A stretch of DNA of 64,000 nucleotides, from assembly GCA_014155875.1 (NCBI GenBank), contig JACEFZ010027752.1:657501-721500 (forward strand), written 5' to 3'. Position 1 is the stretch's first letter. The number at the start of each line of letters is the position of its first letter. This DNA comes from Cepaea nemoralis (Eukaryota; Mollusca; Gastropoda; Stylommatophora; Helicidae). Below, one piece after another: positions 34,756-49,800 of this stretch. Position numbers and translations under genes: made by a program. The notes beneath the pieces were generated by a model that worked only from the letters and a program-made list of their open reading frames with translations, was not told where the DNA came from and searched no databases.

Positions 34756-34816
34756 ATGTGGCCTCTTCTGCCGCTGGTACTGCTTGTGTTTCTGTCACCT
34801 CTGATTATGGTGCTTG
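34756..34816 (+). CDS. Receptor gene exon 1: signal peptide
   Basis: ATG at 34756 opens MWPLLPLVLLVFLSPLIMVL, a classic hydrophobic signal peptide, and the exon ends with one base before a GTAAAG donor at 34817. The next exon starts with two bases that complete a Gly codon, so the phases agree. Cleavage near G21 is plausible. An in-frame ATG at 34702 would add 18 residues; the 34756 start was preferred because the hydrophobic stretch then begins immediately. The upstream 182 bp is a perfect repeat of 32766-32947. The join to exon 2 is inferred from phase and logic, without transcript evidence. Confidence 0.72.
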
Positions 34817-37800
34817 GTAAAGAGAGTGCTGAAAGGTGTCGCATCAACGCTCTTGTAATTGCTGTTGAATTTATGTTTATATTTGAAAAATTTAATATAA
34901 ATTTAGTATTTCCTTTGAATATAGGAGTCTGATAATAGTCAGAAAAAACAGATTCTGAAAATAGTCAGCAAACCATTCTAGACAAAGTGGTAATTGAGAG
35001 TGGGAAAAACGGATTATGATTAAACTATAGCAAAACTGCAAGAGGAAATAATGATAGGCTTGTTGGCTTTGCTGCTGTGGGGAGCAGGTGAGCAATGGAC
35101 AGGGCTGACATCTTGAATGCTCTAATGGAGGTAGATCCAGTAAATGACTCAAGGGATGGATGTGATTCTGCAACTTTGACCAGACTGCAGGAACATGAAG
35201 ATAAATGGGTTCAAGCTAGAATAGAGTTCCATGTGGGAAGCCAAAGAAAAGTAGTCAACTAAAACAGAACTGGTGTCATCAGACGCTACACGCTGAGGGA
35301 GATACTGAGGAGAGGATCTGAGTACTTATGAACTAATAGTTCGATGTGCAATGAGGATGATCTGTTGACTAACTAACTAAGTAACTAAAACCAAATTCAT
35401 GGAAGTTTCCAAGAAAGCACACGTGCCAGTATGCTTCATATGTAGTAAAGACATACAAACAACACAGGTACATCATTTTCAGTAGCTAGGCTATATAGTG
35501 ATCACTGAAGGAAAATGTGACACGAAGATTAAGAATAAAATTCTCATAATTGGACTAATTTTTGTGTGGGGATTAGCTTTCCCTATTACAAGCATCCCTT
35601 GCCATCAGGCGAATCCACTCCAACTTCAGAGGTACTTGTTATTTACATCCCTAAGTCAAGGACGAGAAGTCAACATTTTAGTCCAGCTGACCAGTGTGGG
35701 GTTGAACCCATTAACTTGGCATCAGCACACCGGAAGTTTACAAACAAGTGCTCTTATCCATTAGGCAATGCTGACCTCCATATTTGACAGTATTATATTC
35801 AACAAACAATAAACAAGTATTCAAATATGCTGAGGTTTCACCATTAGATGTTTAAAACCAGTGTTGTGCTGACAGAAAGAATTTATAGTGAATCTGCGAT
35901 TACCATGGGGATAAGAAATGCTTCACATTTAAACAATATCAGTGACTATATGTGTGTTATGTGTGTCAGCCAAAATATGATATATAACTGCAGTTTGTAC
36001 CTGAAGAGATGCAGTGAAATGTTTGTGTTGTGGATGTCAGCCAAAATATGGATATATATAACTGCAGTTTGTATCTGAAGAGATGCAGTGAAATGTTTGT
36101 GTTGTGGATGTCAGCCAAAATATGATATATAACTGCAGTTTGTACCTGAAGAGATGCAGTGAAATGTTTGTGTTGTGGATGTCAGCCAAAATATGATATA
36201 TATAACTGCAGTTTGTATCTGAAGAGATGCAGTGAAATGTTTGTGTTGTGGATTTCAGCCAAAATATGATATATAACTGCAGTTTGTACCTAAAGAGATG
36301 CAGTGAAATGTTTGTGTGTTATGTTTTCAGCCAAAGTATGATATATAAGTGCAGTTTGTCCCTGAAGAGATGCAGTGAAATGTTTGTGTTGTGGATGTCA
36401 GCCAAAATATGATATATAACTGCAGTTTGTACATAAAGAGATACAGTGAAATGTTTTGTGTTGTGTATGTCAGCCAAAATATGATATATAACTGCAGTTT
36501 GTACCTGAAGAGATGCAGTGAAATATGCCAGGCAGTAAATTGTGCAACCTTTTGTTTATGACTTATGTGTTGAAATTCACTAAGGGAATACTTTGTTTTT
36601 GATCTTCCGAACTGGTTGACTTTCTGCTGCATGCCACAGTTTCTTGCAGCAGCATTTTGTTGTCTGGGCTTCAGTCTGACATCATGGCTTCTTGTGTATT
36701 CCCGTTCTATACAGGTCAGTACCCCCAGCAAGCCCACTACTTCTACTACAATGGACAGGACATGCCCATCATTATCGAGGACAGTAACCGCATCTCCAAT
36801 CGCATCACTAACAGAATCTTGAAGATCCTGCTTGAGGTATTGTATCAGTTCTTAGCACTGACATACTTAACAAAGTTTTACTATTATTTTCTGTCACTGG
36901 TAGAGGAAACTCGCTAGCAGCAGGCTGTGGAACTTCTGTAAACCCTCCGGATGCCTAAATGGGAGACGACAACAACATTGGTGCAACAATCATTAAACAG
37001 TATTAAGAACCAATGACATAATACAAGCAAACAAGTTAAAGTAAAATTGTTGAGAACATGCATATCATATGGATGTGAGTCATGCACAATTTCACAATCA
37101 CAAAAATAGTAAAACTGAGCTCAATCAAATGTTACAGAAAAGTTCTGAGAATATAATGGGCTGCGAAGAAGACAAATATTGACATTCTGCAAGATCTAAA
37201 CGTCAAAGAAAACTGGCAGTTAAACATTGTGATGTCTTGACAGTTAAACATTGTGATGTCTTGACAGTTAAACATATGATGTCTGGACAGTTAAACAGTG
37301 TGATGTCTTGACAGTTAAACATATGATGTCTTGACAGTTAAACATATGATGTCTGGACAGTTAAACAGTGATGTCTTGACAGTTAACAGTATGAAGTCTG
37401 GACAGTTAAACAGTATGATGTCTTGACAGTTAAACAGTGTGATGTCTTGACAGTTAACAGTATGATGTCTGGACAGTTAAACAGTACGATGTCTTGACAG
37501 TTAAACAGTGTGATGTCTTGACAGTTAAACATATGATGTCTGGACATTTAAACAGTACGATGTCTTGACAGTTAAACAGTATGATGTCTTGACAGTTAAA
37601 CATTGTGATGTCTGGACAGTTAAACAGTACGATGTCTGGACAGTTAAACAGTATGATGTCTTGACAGTTAAACAGTGCGATGTCTTAACAGTTAAACAGT
37701 ACGATGTCTTGACAGTTAAACAGTATGATGTCTTGACAGTTAAACAGTACGATGTCTTGACAGTTAAGCAGTATGATGTCTTGACAGTTAACAGTATGAT

Positions 37801-40800
37801 GTCTTGACAGTTAAACAGTACGATGTCTTGACAGTTAAACAGTATGATGTCTTGACAGTTAAACAGTATGATGTCTTGACAGTTAAACAGTATGATGTCT
37901 TGACAGTTAAACATTGTGATGTCTGGACAGTTAAACAGTATGATGTCTTGACAGTTAAACAGTACGATGTCTTGACAGTTAACAGTATGATGTCTTGACA
38001 GTTAAACAGTACGATGTCTTGACAGTTAAACAGTACGATGTCTTGACAGTTAAACAGTATGATGTCTGGACAGTTAAACAGTATGATGTCTTGACAGTTA
38101 AACAGTACGATGTCTTGACAGTTAAACGGTATGATGTCTGGACAGTTAGGCAGTATGATGTCTTGACAGTTAAACAGTACGATGTCTGGACAGTTAAACA
38201 GTATGATGTCTAGACAGTTAAATAGTACGATGTCTGGACAGTTAAACAGTATGATGTCTGGACAGTTAAACAGTATGATGTCTGGTCAGTTAAACAGTAT
38301 GATGTCTGGACAGTTAAACAGTATGATGTCTGGACAGTTAAACAATACGATGTCTAGACAGTTAAACAATACGATGTCTGGACAGTTAAACAATACGATG
38401 TCTGGACAGTTAAACAGTATGATGTCTTGACAGTTAAACAGTATGATGTCTCCGCAGTTGAAAATACTTTGGCCACATTAAACATTGCATTGGCTTGGAA
38501 AGAACAGTCATGAAAAGCAGTGTTACTGGAAGAAGAAGCGGGTTGACCAGCAAGAAAGAACAGTCATGAAAAGCAGTGTTTCTGGAAGAAGAAGCGGGTT
38601 GACCAGCAAGAAAGAACAGTCATGAAAAGCAATGTTTCTGGAAGAAGAAGCGGGTTGACCAGCAAGAAAGAACAGTCATGAAAAGCAGTGTTACTGGAAG
38701 AAGAAGCGGGTTGACCAGCAAGAAAGAACAGTCATGAAAAGCAGTGTTTCTGGAAGAAGAAGCGGGTTGACCAGCAAGAAGATGGAAACAGGAGATTGAA
38801 GACACCTTGTACATGAGGCTTCGCAAGGCAGCAGAAATGGTCAGAGATTGAGACACTGTTCGGCTGCATGATGATATGGACAATACTAGAAGTATTATCA
38901 TTTCTATGTATTAGTGGAATCTATGTGACACAGAGATTGAGAAAAGAATCTTCATATCCAATGATTGTACTGTGTAGTGCAAATAACAGCTTAGATAAAG
39001 AGGCTTCTACAGTATCAGTTTTCATCACTGATAAAATAATGAAAGTGTTACACTTATTTGTCATTACTACTGCAACAGTAAAGCTTGGTGGCTGTTCTAT
39101 TACATAAAAGGTTTAAAGTCAACAGGGTCGATTTCATTGCACTAGATTTACCCCACTTGGCCCAGGCTCTCTCTGCAGAAAGGCAAGCTGCTTGCCAAAG
39201 AACCCTAGCGATGACCCCATATTTCTCTCTTTCTGTCTCTGGAAAATTTGCACTTGTGGTCTGAATGATGCAATCTGAAAAACTAACCCTTTACCTTCAG
39301 AGCTCGAGACAGATGGCTTAACCACTTCATCAAAGATACTTTTTAAAACAATACATTCCCGAAAAATGATTAAATAAAGACCTAAGGATTGCTTTCAAAC
39401 CATCTACAAGCCCTCAGACTCAGATCTGCCAACTCAGCTATCATGAGATTTCTATTACATACGAAAGGACAGTGATTAAAAACTCTGCCGAGGAGCAAGC
39501 AAGACTGAAGGCTTCTGATCATCAGAAGAACTTTCCCTTCACAAATTGTTTTGACTCTTTACTTTCCTTACACTCTCTGGGTGCAGGCCCACCAAGGTCA
39601 TGACTCCTGGTGTCTTTCTCCTGCTGTAAATTTATTCCTCACTTCAAGGTGTGTAAGTTGTTTTCCCACAGACGCACTTTGTGAGACAAGTGGGGAAAAT
39701 ATTTTCCTAGGCAGTCACAAAGAAATAAGTAAATGTAGCAATAGTTTGACATGTTGTTATAAATTCCTCTATATCTTCCCTGCTTTCTCCCATGGGCATA
39801 TATTTGAATGATGTTTATATTAAAAGGTCTGCTGATTAATTTTACTATTAGAACCCTATCTGACACTGCCCAATATCCTTTCACAGGTTTTGATGTTTTC
39901 AGATCCAAGTTAACTGCTACACCTCTTTTCCTTTCCTCTCCTTCAGAATATATAATAAGATCACTAGTAAAATAGTGCAACAATACAAATAACAACACTA
40001 GTAAAATACCAGAGCAGTGTAAATAACATCATCATCTCATCTCATTTTGTTCCTCTTGTAACTTGCAGTGTCGAGGTGAAGCATAAACAGGGGGAGAGTG
40101 CCCATTTATGGACTTCATTATTCCCTCTGTCCATTGTTTGCGTGGTCAGCCTCTTCTTCTTGTTCCAATTGGTCTGTACAAGCCCATAAGCACTCAGTCC
40201 CTCCCAGCAGTTGGTAGCCTAGTTATGTGGGAATTATTAAATGTATGCTATGATTATTATAAAGAATCAATCTCATTGCAAGTGGGACAAGCACAGAAGC
40301 ACTCAGTCCCTCCCAGCATATGTCGAAAGGTGTGGATTCTCTTCATGTCTAGACAATTTTGCATCATGACATGTACAGTATCAACATATAATTGATGAAT
40401 TTTGCTAGAGAATGGGCGTTGTGGGAAGCATGGTCAGTCACTGTAGTTGGCAAATCATTTATTGATGATATTGATGATGATATGCTTGCATTATTTATCA
40501 TACTGACAGAATATCGGTGGGTATGCCTGGGTTGAGATACAGCACTGCCAGATCTATGACAACCAGAACATCACCGCTCTGTTAGATAGAGTTTCTGGAC
40601 GCACATCTTCCAGGTATGTCCCTTGTCAGTTTATTGCTTGTTTATGTACAGCTTTGCTTTGTAAATAGTAAATTGATCCCTTGTATGCTTGATTGACTAT
40701 TCTGTTTAAATAGTAAATTGATATTATCTCTTGCATGCTGAATGACTATTATTTTTAAATTGTAAATTAATATTTGTATGTGTTTTAATGAGTGTCATTT

Positions 40801-43800
40801 TAAATAGCAAACTGATTATTGATTGTGTTTGAATGATTGTTCTGTTTATAAAAAAGTAAATTGATCTTTATGTGTGTTTGATTGACTGATCTTTTCAAGT
40901 AGTAAATAGATTGTTTGTATAGTGTTGAATTTACTGTTCTTTTTACATAGTAAATGAACTTTTGTATACATCTGAATGACTTTAAAAAAAATGTTGCATG
41001 TCCTGTGCAGGACATTGTAATCAACCTCAGGTTGAATTTCTAGACATTTTTACATTCAGTAGTGTGCTTTTGCTTTCTGAATGAGAAGTCAGTGTTTCAG
41101 GCGAACTGACTGGTATAGGAAATGAACCCACTACCTTGCCATCAACACACAGGAAGTGTTAGAGCGAGCACTCTTAACCTTTCAGCCATTCTGATTTCTT
41201 CTGAAGGACTGTTCTTGTTAAATAGTCAATTGTTGTTTGTATATGTTTGAATGATTGTTCTTTTTTTAGATTTGAGCTGTGATTGTGTTTGAATGACTTA
41301 TCTTTTTATACATAGAAAATGTATATGTGAATGTGTTTTTGATGATTGTTCTTTAAATAAATAGTAAATTGATCTGTGAATGTGTTTGAATGACTGTTCT
41401 TTTTATAAATAGTAAATTTATCTGTTAATGTGTTTGAATGACTGTTCTTTTTATAAATATTAAATTGATCTGTGAATGTGTATGAATGCCTGTTATATAA
41501 ATAGTCGATTGAACTGTGAATGTGTTTGAATGACTGTTCTTTTTAAATTGATCTGTGAATGAGTTTGAATGACTGTATTTTTTAAAGAGAAATTTATTTG
41601 TTAAATTGTGTTTTCTCTTTAACAATATCATATTGATCAATTGTGTTTCAAAGACAATTCTGTGTGATTGATAAATTGATTATTAGTATATTGGAGTCGC
41701 ATGCAATTTGCAGTTTGCTGATATTGATCTGTTTGCTGGAAGTCTACAATGCACATGACACAATCCGTGCTGACCCTTCCTCAACATCCACCCATTCATC
41801 ATGTGCCATACCGGTAAGCGTGGGTGGTCATGTTCTGCCATCTCACTCGATCACCAGAGTCGTGGATCAGCTCAGTGTTCCTGTCTCGACCGTGCCATGC
41901 AGCTAAGCTATCCAGGTATTTACTTCTTGGTCTTCCCCTTGGTCTCTTCCCTTCGATCTTGCCAGTCGTCACAAAGTTCTCCAAGTCATTTTTTCTCATC
42001 ACGTGCCCAAAAAATTTTGACTGTCTACGTCTAATAACTCTAATCAGTTTACGATCTTCATTTGTTTCTTGAAGGACTTGTTCTTCCTCAACATGGCAGA
42101 CCGATATACCAGAGATGACATTTTGCCTTGTGGATCACCCAGAGCAGCCAAGGAAAAGATTGGGGTGAATAAAACTATAGTATAGAGTCAGGAGAGGAAG
42201 AGATAACTGGTTGAATCAGGGAGAAGCGAAAGAGGGAAATAATGCCTCCAGTTAGACAAGATGTTTCTTGAAGGACTTGTTCTTCCTCAACATGGCAGAC
42301 CGATATACCAGAGATGACATTTTGCCTTGTGGATCACCCGGAGCAGCCAAGGAAAAGATTGGGGTGAATAAAACTATAGTATAGAGTCAGGAGAGGAGAG
42401 ATAACTGGTTGAATCGGGAGAAGCGAAAGAGGGAAATAATGCCTCCAGTTAGACTAGATCAAGCAGTGCTGAGTGTTCAGACCTTGTTAACAAGTCTATT
42501 GGCTTTATTTCCCATGAGGTCACGGTGACTAGGAACGAAATGTAATGCGATTCTGATGGAGAAAGATGCTGTGAAGTTGTGGATTGTTCTTCCTATTAGA
42601 GACATCCATACTTTCATATGACGTGTTCAGTTAGTTGCATGTTCTTTACAGGATATTGGAATCAACCCCCACATGTATTGGCTGTTTATAATTTACTAGG
42701 CAATTGTTACGCTCAGCACTTTACCATTGTTTTCTGAATTGCCGATGCCTCATACCACCAGAATCAGTGCAAAGAGATCTCCTTCCAAATAGCCCATGGC
42801 TGATGTGGAACCATATGAAGTGTGCTAAGCAATATTAACAGTTCATTTGTTTTCACCAATGAGATATTATAACTGCTGTTGTTTCATTGGTAGACACTGC
42901 CAGCCTCCAGAGCCTAAGCTTGGGTCAGTCCCAGATACAATGGTCAACCTGGAGACGTGGATGGTGGCGGGTTTCAACAAGGCACCATGGCTGGACACTG
43001 GAGAGTTGATAGATGCTGGACCTTTGGGACCTCAGGGAAGGTAAATTTGTTCCATCTTCTATCCTCAGGGGCAGGGCCTTGCCGTGCTATGATACAGAGA
43101 AACGGCCGCATCAGGCGGCACCCTAAGGGGGCAGCATAAGCAGTGAAATCAAATTACAATTTGAACCATACAATAATTAAAAATCTTTAAGGGGTGGCAT
43201 TTCGGGAAGAAAAAAAAACATTTAAGGGGCGACATTTCAAAGACTTGCATCTTACTGAGAAAATCTACTGCACAGCCCTGCTCAGGGGTGGAGATGAAAC
43301 TTTTGTGTTAGTTCAGGAACGTAGAATTACATATTGTCAACAACTGATGTGTCAGGCATCATCGGATTACTTCTCCCACACCACACAAGAAACTTGCAAG
43401 TCGTGTGAGAGGAAATAAATGGTACATTTTATTGCCGTTGGCTCTTTACAATTACAAAACAGTCGCTATCAAATCACACACAAAGCCACAGAATTGCCTA
43501 TCACTAGTTTCCTAACCCTATTGCTAATCTCTATCTATTTGGCTACACAAAAACTCCTATCGACACTAGAACGATCTGCTCTCTACGAAGTCAGTCCCCA
43601 GTCTGACTTTTCCTACATGCGTGACTACACAGCACGCGGAAGGACCTTGATGCGTCCTTCGGCTTTTTGCGTGCCGTTACATTTAGCACGCTTGTAGCAG
43701 CCGTTCTCCTATTGAGCGGCACTCTTCTCCGTGGCTATCACGTAGGCGTGATTCTGTCGTGACCAGAGTACTAACTAACTGGTCGTTGCCTCCGTGTCTC

Positions 43801-46800
43801 ATGAGAGAACTAGTTAATAGTCCCCCATTCTATCGTCTACCCTGCCCTTATATCGGGGCACTGTATTACCTCTAATCTACTTGAGGTTGACCACTCTTCC
43901 CGGTGGTCTTCTATCTTGAGGCATACCTCCTGCCTTTATATTCCAGTCTTTGACACACACCCTCCCCTCCTGTGTTGCGTCATCAACTTTGACTCATTGG
44001 TTGTGACGCAAGAGGTTTCTAAAAAATTAATGTATCTAATTTTTGTCAAAGACTGCTGATAACCTGGCTTTGGGTAACTCAATAGACTTCTACTGACTAT
44101 TGTCACAATGTAGTATCACTTTACTTGGCTACTGGCAATCGCCACAACTTGTCTGGTTGGCGTGAGCCCTCTTCTCAATCGCAATATTATATTAATTAGA
44201 GGTATGTCTGAACCGGACCGTTGTCTTATAAGACCTGCCCTCAAATAGTAAATTAACTCACTACCCATACAAAGTTGACTTTCTTAGGGTCAACACATGA
44301 ATTGCTTCATGTCCCCCATATAATATTAAACAACCATTACACACGCTGTGTGCGACAGGCTTTACCTATTTCGCTTCCGCGTGTAAAGTTATCTTTCACT
44401 GTTAAGTTAGTGTTTCGTTGTCTATTATGTCCCCTGACCCGGAGTTATCTCCCTTTGATCTACAAAAAATGTATGCAATTTATATGTTTGTTTTTCTGGT
44501 TGTTTGCGTGTTTGCATCTAACTAATAGTATAATCTAACTTCTAACATGTGTATCTATCTATCATGTTTATGTAAGTTAGTTTTAAAGTGCCATAATTTG
44601 GTTAAATGTGGCCACAAACAAGTGTATAACACTAATTCGTGACTACGTTTCCGTCTTATGAGACTTAAAATACTTTCTCTAAGATCTATACTAAACTGCA
44701 CACAACACATTCATGACAACACATTTTCAACATCGAAAACAAACACCTGACGCAGACAAAAAATAAAAAGTCGCGTTGAGCGGCAGAAACATTCCGCTTA
44801 CTGCTCTCACTCTCTTTTGTATAATTTACATTTGCTCTCACTTTCACACTTCTATCATACATCTTTTACCCTCAATTCTGTCACACATCTTTTATCCTCA
44901 CAATTATTTAACAACCTTGGAGTGACACTGTACAAGTTTGGCTCAGTTTGACAACGTTGAGCTCAATGACTGTGCGTAAATTGCTGCACGAGTCATGTGT
45001 TTACACATATTTACATGCAAAAAAAAAGGGTTGATGGTTTGTACCCTGGTATTACTAACTACTATATTCTACTGAAATAATACTCTAACTACTGACATAC
45101 TAATACTAGTTCTATAAATATGTATTTAATGTGTTAGCTATTTTAATTTAATTTGCCACATTAATCCTAATATTTATCTAATTTAAGGGACGTAATCTAA
45201 TTATTTAAAATGAAATTGATGTGAGATGAGTTATGTATCTTATATGCAATGGGTAATGTGAAATGTAATCAGCTATGTACCTTTTTAACATGGGTAATGT
45301 GAATTATAACAAAATTATAACTAATGTTTTTAAATGGAAAAATATATGATTGATATTTTTACTCTAAATGGTGTAAATGATGTATGTTTAATTGTATAAT
45401 CTTTTTATCCTATGATAATGATGTACATTAATCCTAATACTACATGATCACGTTTGTTAAATGGATTGGTTCATTAAGATGGGATGAACTCAAATGAAAT
45501 GAAACACAAAGTGAAATGTAATAAACCTAAATGGTACTAATACTATCCAATTAGTTGTTATTACATTTAAATTACTATCCTACTCTACTTTTAAGGTAAG
45601 TAAGTGGGTAAATTGATAATCTATTTAATTAATCCTATCTAGACTACTTAAAAAAAATGAAAACTATTATATTGTCTAAATCTAAATGTAAATTAAAGTG
45701 ACCTAATCTACCTATAATTTATGACTATATTAAAATGTTATAATACATATCACTATAAGTTTCTATATACATAGTATTTAAATACCTCAGGTTAGTCGTT
45801 GCCTTAATGTTCAGAAATTGCTTTCATTGGCATACTATATATTCACACTTGTCCTGGGTATATTAAACACATTACACAGTCATACTTGTGTCCTATGGGT
45901 ATTGCACCTGTAGAGTTCGATTGTGTCGTAGACCAGTATTTTCGTGTCTGTATTTATGTAATGTTCTGACACTGTTTTTCTCTGCTTAACACAAATGATT
46001 CACCGGAATACCTATGGAGCTTAGTAAGTAATGAGTTGTTCCAGTTGATACGGTGATACATTTGTTCTCGGAGCACAGTTCTTCTTTTAATGTCTACGGA
46101 CACATGGTAGTTCGCTGTTCTTAGTACATAGTTCAGCACGTAATATCTATGTATTGGTATAAACATTTCACATAGAATATTCTAATGTACTATTAATCTA
46201 TTACTCTACACTATTATGTGGAATCTGCGGTATTTCTACCTCAGATGGTCGACTAAGGGTATCAGCCAGAATGTTGTCCTTACCCTTAATATGCTCTATA
46301 CTAAACGTATAGTTTTGTAGTATTAGCGACCACCTGTATATACGGTCATTCCAATGCACACCACTTTGTATGACCGTGATTGGGGAGTTGTCAGTCTGGA
46401 CAACGAAGTGAACACCCGCTAGAAATCGATGGAGCTTCCTCACCGCATAGATGACGCTTAGGGCTTCCAACTCTGATATGGAATATCTGGACTCAGCAGG
46501 TGTGATCTTACGGCTCACGTAGCAAATCGGATGGAAGATGCCCTCATAAAATTGGCCTAGCACTGCAGCGATGGAGATTCTGCTGGCATCTGTCCTAAGA
46601 TAATAAACGAGCCTAGGATTAGGCAAGCGGAGGATTGGTACATTACTAAACAGGATTTTCAATTTTGACAATGCAGAAATTAATAATGCATCTTTGACAT
46701 CTAATTTTACAGATGCTTTTACAACATTGGAAATACACTTGTAATTTCCGCTAAGTTTGGTATGAATTTGCTATAGTAATTTACTAAACCCAAAAGGCTT

Positions 46801-49800
46801 CTGACCTGCTTCTTTGTGGTAGGCATGGTCAGGTTCATAATTTTGGTAATGATTCTATTGTCAGTCTTTAGTTGACCTTGTGAAATGACATGACCCAAAA
46901 AATCAATTTCTTTTAGGCCCAATTCGACTTTGCTCAGTTTGACAGTGAGACCGAAGAGTCGCAACCTATCAAAGACATGTCTTAGTTTCAGTAGGTGTGT
47001 TGTCCAGTCATCAGTATGGACACATATATCATCTATATACGTCACTGTATTCGTCACTTCATGAAGTAGATCTCTAGTTAAGCGTACGGAAGTGGCAGGA
47101 GCGTTTCGAAGTCCGAAAGGAAGAAAACGCCACTCGTAAAGTCCTAAAGGTGTTGAAAAAGCAGTAAGATGAATGGATTGAGTCTGCATAGGGACTTGCC
47201 AATATCCCTTAGTAAGATCTAATTTAGAAAAGATTTTGGAGGTGGACATGTCAAGAATAAGATCTTCGCAGGAAGGAATTGGTTCTGCGTCGATCTTGGT
47301 GACGTTATTGAGTTTTCGATAGTCCACACACAGACGAATTGTGGAGTCTTTTTTCTTAACTAGGACGATTGGAAAGGAGTACTCAGATGTAGACTTCTGG
47401 ATGATCCCACTAGCTTCTAAATTAAGTATTTCCTTACTTAGATTTTCCCTATAGCTAAGTGGGATTGAGTACGGCCTGCATTTAATAGGCTTAGAGTCCG
47501 AAAGAAGAATGGAGTGCTCGATTCTGTCTGTCCTACCTGGAATGTCAGAAAATATGTCTTTATACTCTGTCACTAATTCTGTTAATTGTCGTCGTTGACC
47601 GTCTGTTAGTTCCTGTTCTATCCGTATGCTATCCAATGTCGCAGTCTTGTCTACAATAGGAACAGATAGTTCCATTCCTTCGTTGTCTACCTGATTCAGT
47701 ACGGTGGTGGTGCTAAGTGCGTATTCTGTATTCTCACTAGATGTATGGATATTGTCGGATGTGCCAGTCTCGCTAACTAGTGTAGTTGCGTTGTGTACGT
47801 CTGTCGTCTGATCACTAGGTGTGGGTGCACTATGTTCGTCTGTCTCTACTTCTGTCTCTTGTCGTGAAAAGTAAGGTTTCACCATGTTGACATGGAATAT
47901 CTTTAAGTGTCCGTTTATCAATATTTCATAGTCAACATTTGAAAGTGTTTGTGTCACCTTGAAAGGCCCTTGCCATGAAGTTACCATTTTATTATGCTTG
48001 TCTGGTAGAAGCACCATTACGTCTTGATCAGTTTCAAGTGTTATGGGTGTGGCACTCTTGTTAGGACTGTGATGTTTGAGGATATCTGCACTGTTCACTG
48101 GAGTGAAACCATTCTTCTCTTCCCAGACAGATATTTCTTCATCTGTACAGTGTCTTAGCTGGGGTAGACACCCAAGAATTAAATCAATACCCGGGTTGTC
48201 TAGTATTGCACAAGTAAAGGTACCAGAAAGGAACGGGGTGTTTATACGGGCTCTTGCCAGAGGATAGGTTTCTATATTACCAGAAAAAGTACGGCATTTT
48301 ACGGAGTCACCAGTATAATCCTTTGGATTAACAAGTTCCTTTTTCACACCAATAATAGAACTCCCACTGTCAAGCAAACATCGGCATGGCTTCTCATTGA
48401 CCATTGCAGAGTGAAACAATAAATTGCCTCTGGAGGCTATAACTGCATTTGCATTCTCTAAGGAGGATGTTACAATATGCCCACATATAAGTTTGCCGTC
48501 TGCATGAAATTGGTGACATTGCTCGCAACTGTCAAAGCTTAACACATCGTTCACACAACAAACATCTTCAGATTGTTTAAAAGGTAATACATTTTCAACT
48601 TCACACTCAGTCTCACTACCACTATCAGAAGATGTATCAATCAAAATAGCATTGTTGGCTTTCATACGTTGGCGGCCCAGGCACTTATTTGAATAATGGC
48701 CATAGCTGGAACAAAAGAAGCATTTGATTGCACGCCTGTATGCAGATCGCTTGTTTTGTTGCTTCTTAATAACATTTTCAAGATGCGCCGGATAGTTTGG
48801 CGATTTATCATACATAGAATAAGTGTCATGCAAAAGTTGACAGTAGATACATTTTGACACTTTCCTATCTTTCTTATCAACTTTATGAAATGGTTTTCTA
48901 TTACTTTGATAGTTTTTAGGTTGGTCCTTTTCAAAGGAAACTATTTCAGAGTCATTTGAAGTCTTTAAAATATCTCTATTTGAAGAAAAATATGCAGAGC
49001 CTTTCTTTTCGAATTGTTCTATGGTCTCAATGTCCGACTGCTGCAGGAATTTAGCAAAAGGAGATGGTATAGTGGATATGACTTTATCCATGGCTATTAG
49101 ATTTTAAAGTCTGTCAAAATCTTTACCTATGTTAGCTGCTTTAAGAAACCTATTTAGTACACTTTGAACATTTGAGACGTAATCAATGAAAGTCTCACTA
49201 GGTTTTGGTTTTAAATTGAGAACTGAACCTGATACCCAGGGGCATCAAGTAAAAAGTGTTGCATTATCCTATCATGGATGTACTGATAGTTAGATCTAAG
49301 ATCAGTTGGTATAGATTCTATCACTTTAAGGGGCTCACCACTCAGGTTCTTCATATAAATCATAGCCCACATCTCTATTGGAACTTGGTGATATTTAAAC
49401 TGATACTCGACATTTTCTGTCCAGGCTGATATGGAATCTTCTTTACAATATGGTTTGATAATATTTTTGTATTTGTTGAACTTATTTTCTTCTTGTTGAC
49501 TTTTTAGTTTAGTGGCAGAGATCTCTGTGTGTGAGTCTACATCCATACCTTTCATCTTTAACTGTGTCTCTGATTCTACTTGAATTTGTTTTTCCTTAAC
49601 TCTTGCCATTTCATCTATCTCTTTTTGCTTTAGATCTAATTCCCTTTGTTTAATTTCTTTATCTTGTTCTAACTGTTTTAGCTTAATTTCCTTATCATGT
49701 TCTAACTGCTTCTGTTTAGTTTCTAATTCTTTTTGTTTATTTATCTCAGCTAGTTCTATCTGGTGTTGTCTTTCTCGTGCACGTTCATCTCTCTCAGCAT

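Noticed and set aside
37217..38450. CRISPR-like or coding repeat array
   Set aside because: Units are contiguous 24-mers without distinct spacers, in an animal intron; frames are open only because the period is divisible by three.
45954..46166. Envelope-like ORF of the Ty3/gypsy element
   Set aside because: Too short, no signal peptide or membrane segment.
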